From an uncultured Clostridia bacterium (GTDB lineage Bacteria; Bacillota; Clostridia; Oscillospirales; Ruminococcaceae), in contig CANEHP010000136.1 of NCBI GenBank assembly GCA_947427325.1, forward strand, positions 1 through 6,063: 6,063 nucleotides of DNA, given 5' to 3'. Of the stretch, positions 5,408 to 6,063 are shown in pieces (position 1 is the stretch's first letter; each line of letters starts with the position of its first letter). The position numbers and the translations under genes were made by a program. Under the pieces are notes generated by a model that made no database searches, was not told the DNA's origin, and saw only the letters and a program-made list of their open reading frames with translations.

Positions 5408-5947
5408 ATGAACAATGACAGCAACAATCAGCAAGCACAAGAAATCCCACAGTCTCAGCAAGCACAGGAAGTACAACAGTCTCAGCAGCCACAGCAGCCG
5501 CAGCAGTATCAACCGCAGTATCAACAGCCCTATATAAGCCCCGCACCCGTAGGTCAGCTGAAAACCAACAAAAGTCTTATAAAGTTCATACTGTTAAATC
5601 TTATAACCTTCGGGATTTACAGCCTTGTAGTAATGTCATCTGTTTCCGAAAGCATCAATATAGTCGCTTCAAGATACGACGGAAGGAAAACCATGCACTT
5701 CTGCCTGCTGTTTTTTGTAATAGCTCCCATTACCTTGGGCATAGGCGCAATAGTATGGTATCACAGAATTTCCGCAAGAATGGGCAGCGAGCTGCGCAGA
5801 AGAGGTATTCAGTTCTCCTTTTCCGCTGCGGATTATTGGCTTTGGAACGTTTTGGGCTGTCTTATTATCGTAGGTCCGTTTGTATATTTGTATAAAATGT
5901 TCAGAGCCTGCAATCTTTTATGCGCTAACTATAACGCCATAGGATAA
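5408..5947 (+). CDS. DUF4234-type membrane protein with glutamine-rich N-terminal tail
   Basis: This 179-residue protein has no known function. Residues 1-50 are low-complexity, with 19 glutamines in the first 40, and contain the nine-residue repeat QAQEIPQSQ/QAQEVQQSQ (9-26) followed by decayed copies rich in Pro and Tyr. There is no signal peptide, so the tail is probably cytosolic. Three hydrophobic segments follow at about 57-77, 97-117 and 143-163. The first, FILLNLITFGIYSLVVM, has the LxxxTxGIYxL pattern of DUF4234 proteins. Basic stretches such as RMGSELRRRG (124-133) lie between segments two and three. The start is ATG 5408, after a modest AAAGAGAG site 6 bases upstream. It has its own promoter and no obvious terminator. 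The DUF4234 call rests on pattern resemblance. Confidence 0.8.
   Translation: MNNDSNNQQAQEIPQSQQAQEVQQSQQPQQPQQYQPQYQQPYISPAPVGQLKTNKSLIKFILLNLITFGIYSLVVMSSVSESINIVASRYDGRKTMHFCLLFFVIAPITLGIGAIVWYHRISARMGSELRRRGIQFSFSAADYWLWNVLGCLIIVGPFVYLYKMFRACNLLCANYNAIG
5432..5485 (+). repeat. 27-bp in-frame tandem repeat, two copies
   Basis: Units 5432-5458 and 5459-5485 match at 23 of 27 bases and encode QAQEIPQSQ and QAQEVQQSQ. A third, decayed unit (5486-5512) encodes QPQQPQQYQ. As the unit is a multiple of three, copy number could change without breaking the frame of the membrane protein gene. Confidence 0.75.
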
Positions 5948-6063
5948 AAAATATTTAATACTAATTCTCGACTAAAAATAGACAAAGATTTGCGAGGATG
6001 ATTTTTGCAAGACAAGGCGGAGGACGCAGCAAGGCTGACCGATGAGGTCGCTTGATTGGCGGC
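5948..6063. other. Non-coding tail, possible edge of a dispersed repeat
   Basis: No gene with a ribosome binding site is supported here. The first 50 bases are AT-rich. From about 5992 the composition turns GC- and purine-rich, and 6030-6054 folds as CAAG/CTTG plus GACC/GGTC around a 5-base loop, with a small internal loop. The abrupt change and structure suggest an intergenic repeat that continues past the window end. No second copy is present in this window, so this is only a suspicion. Confidence 0.3.

Noticed and set aside
5999..6046. Short plus-strand ORF in the right tail
   Set aside because: GAGG directly abuts the ATG with no spacing, the ORF has only 15 codons, and the sequence looks like a structured repeat.

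Overview
The window is ordinary chromosome from a low-to-moderate GC Gram-positive anaerobe, most likely a gut clostridium of the Ruminococcus/Oscillospiraceae kind. This is inferred from strong GGAGG-type ribosome binding sites, TTGACa/TATAAT-type promoters, intrinsic terminators, and the relatives suggested by the proteins. No integrase, transposase, tRNA, rRNA or CRISPR array is visible. Every product assignment comes from reading motifs by eye, not from a search.

Left part (about 40-3281), all on the minus strand. galE (3201 to 2206) is transcribed from a good promoter at 3253-3281. After a 209-base gap with a strong RNA hairpin and a possible second promoter come two genes that overlap by ATGA. 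Each encodes a 311-residue protein of the succinylglutamate desuccinylase/aspartoacylase (AstE/AspA, M14-like) family. The first (1996-1061) keeps the expected zinc-site and catalytic residues. The second (1064-129) has lost several of them. A 20-bp perfect inverted repeat at 51-100 closes the unit.

Middle part (3282-5285), on the plus strand. A divergent promoter at 3310-3338 precedes a leader of more than 400 bases and then an ABC-F ATPase of 492 residues. The protein resembles the Lsa/CplR type of ribosome-protecting antibiotic resistance factor. The leader holds a six-codon upstream ORF with its own ribosome binding site. It also holds a strong intrinsic terminator before the ABC-F gene, and a segment that can pair either with the small ORF or with the loop and 3' arm of the terminator. 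This is the layout of a ribosome-stalling transcription attenuator and is the most interesting object in the window.

Right part (5286-6063). After degenerate 7-base repeats and an extended -10 promoter comes a 179-residue membrane protein of DUF4234 type. Its glutamine-rich N-terminal tail is built from 27-bp tandem repeats. The last 116 bases hold no supported gene; their GC-rich end folds into a hairpin and may be the edge of a dispersed repeat.

The parts look functionally independent: nucleotide-sugar metabolism, a deacylase pair, inducible ribosome protection, and an unknown membrane protein.
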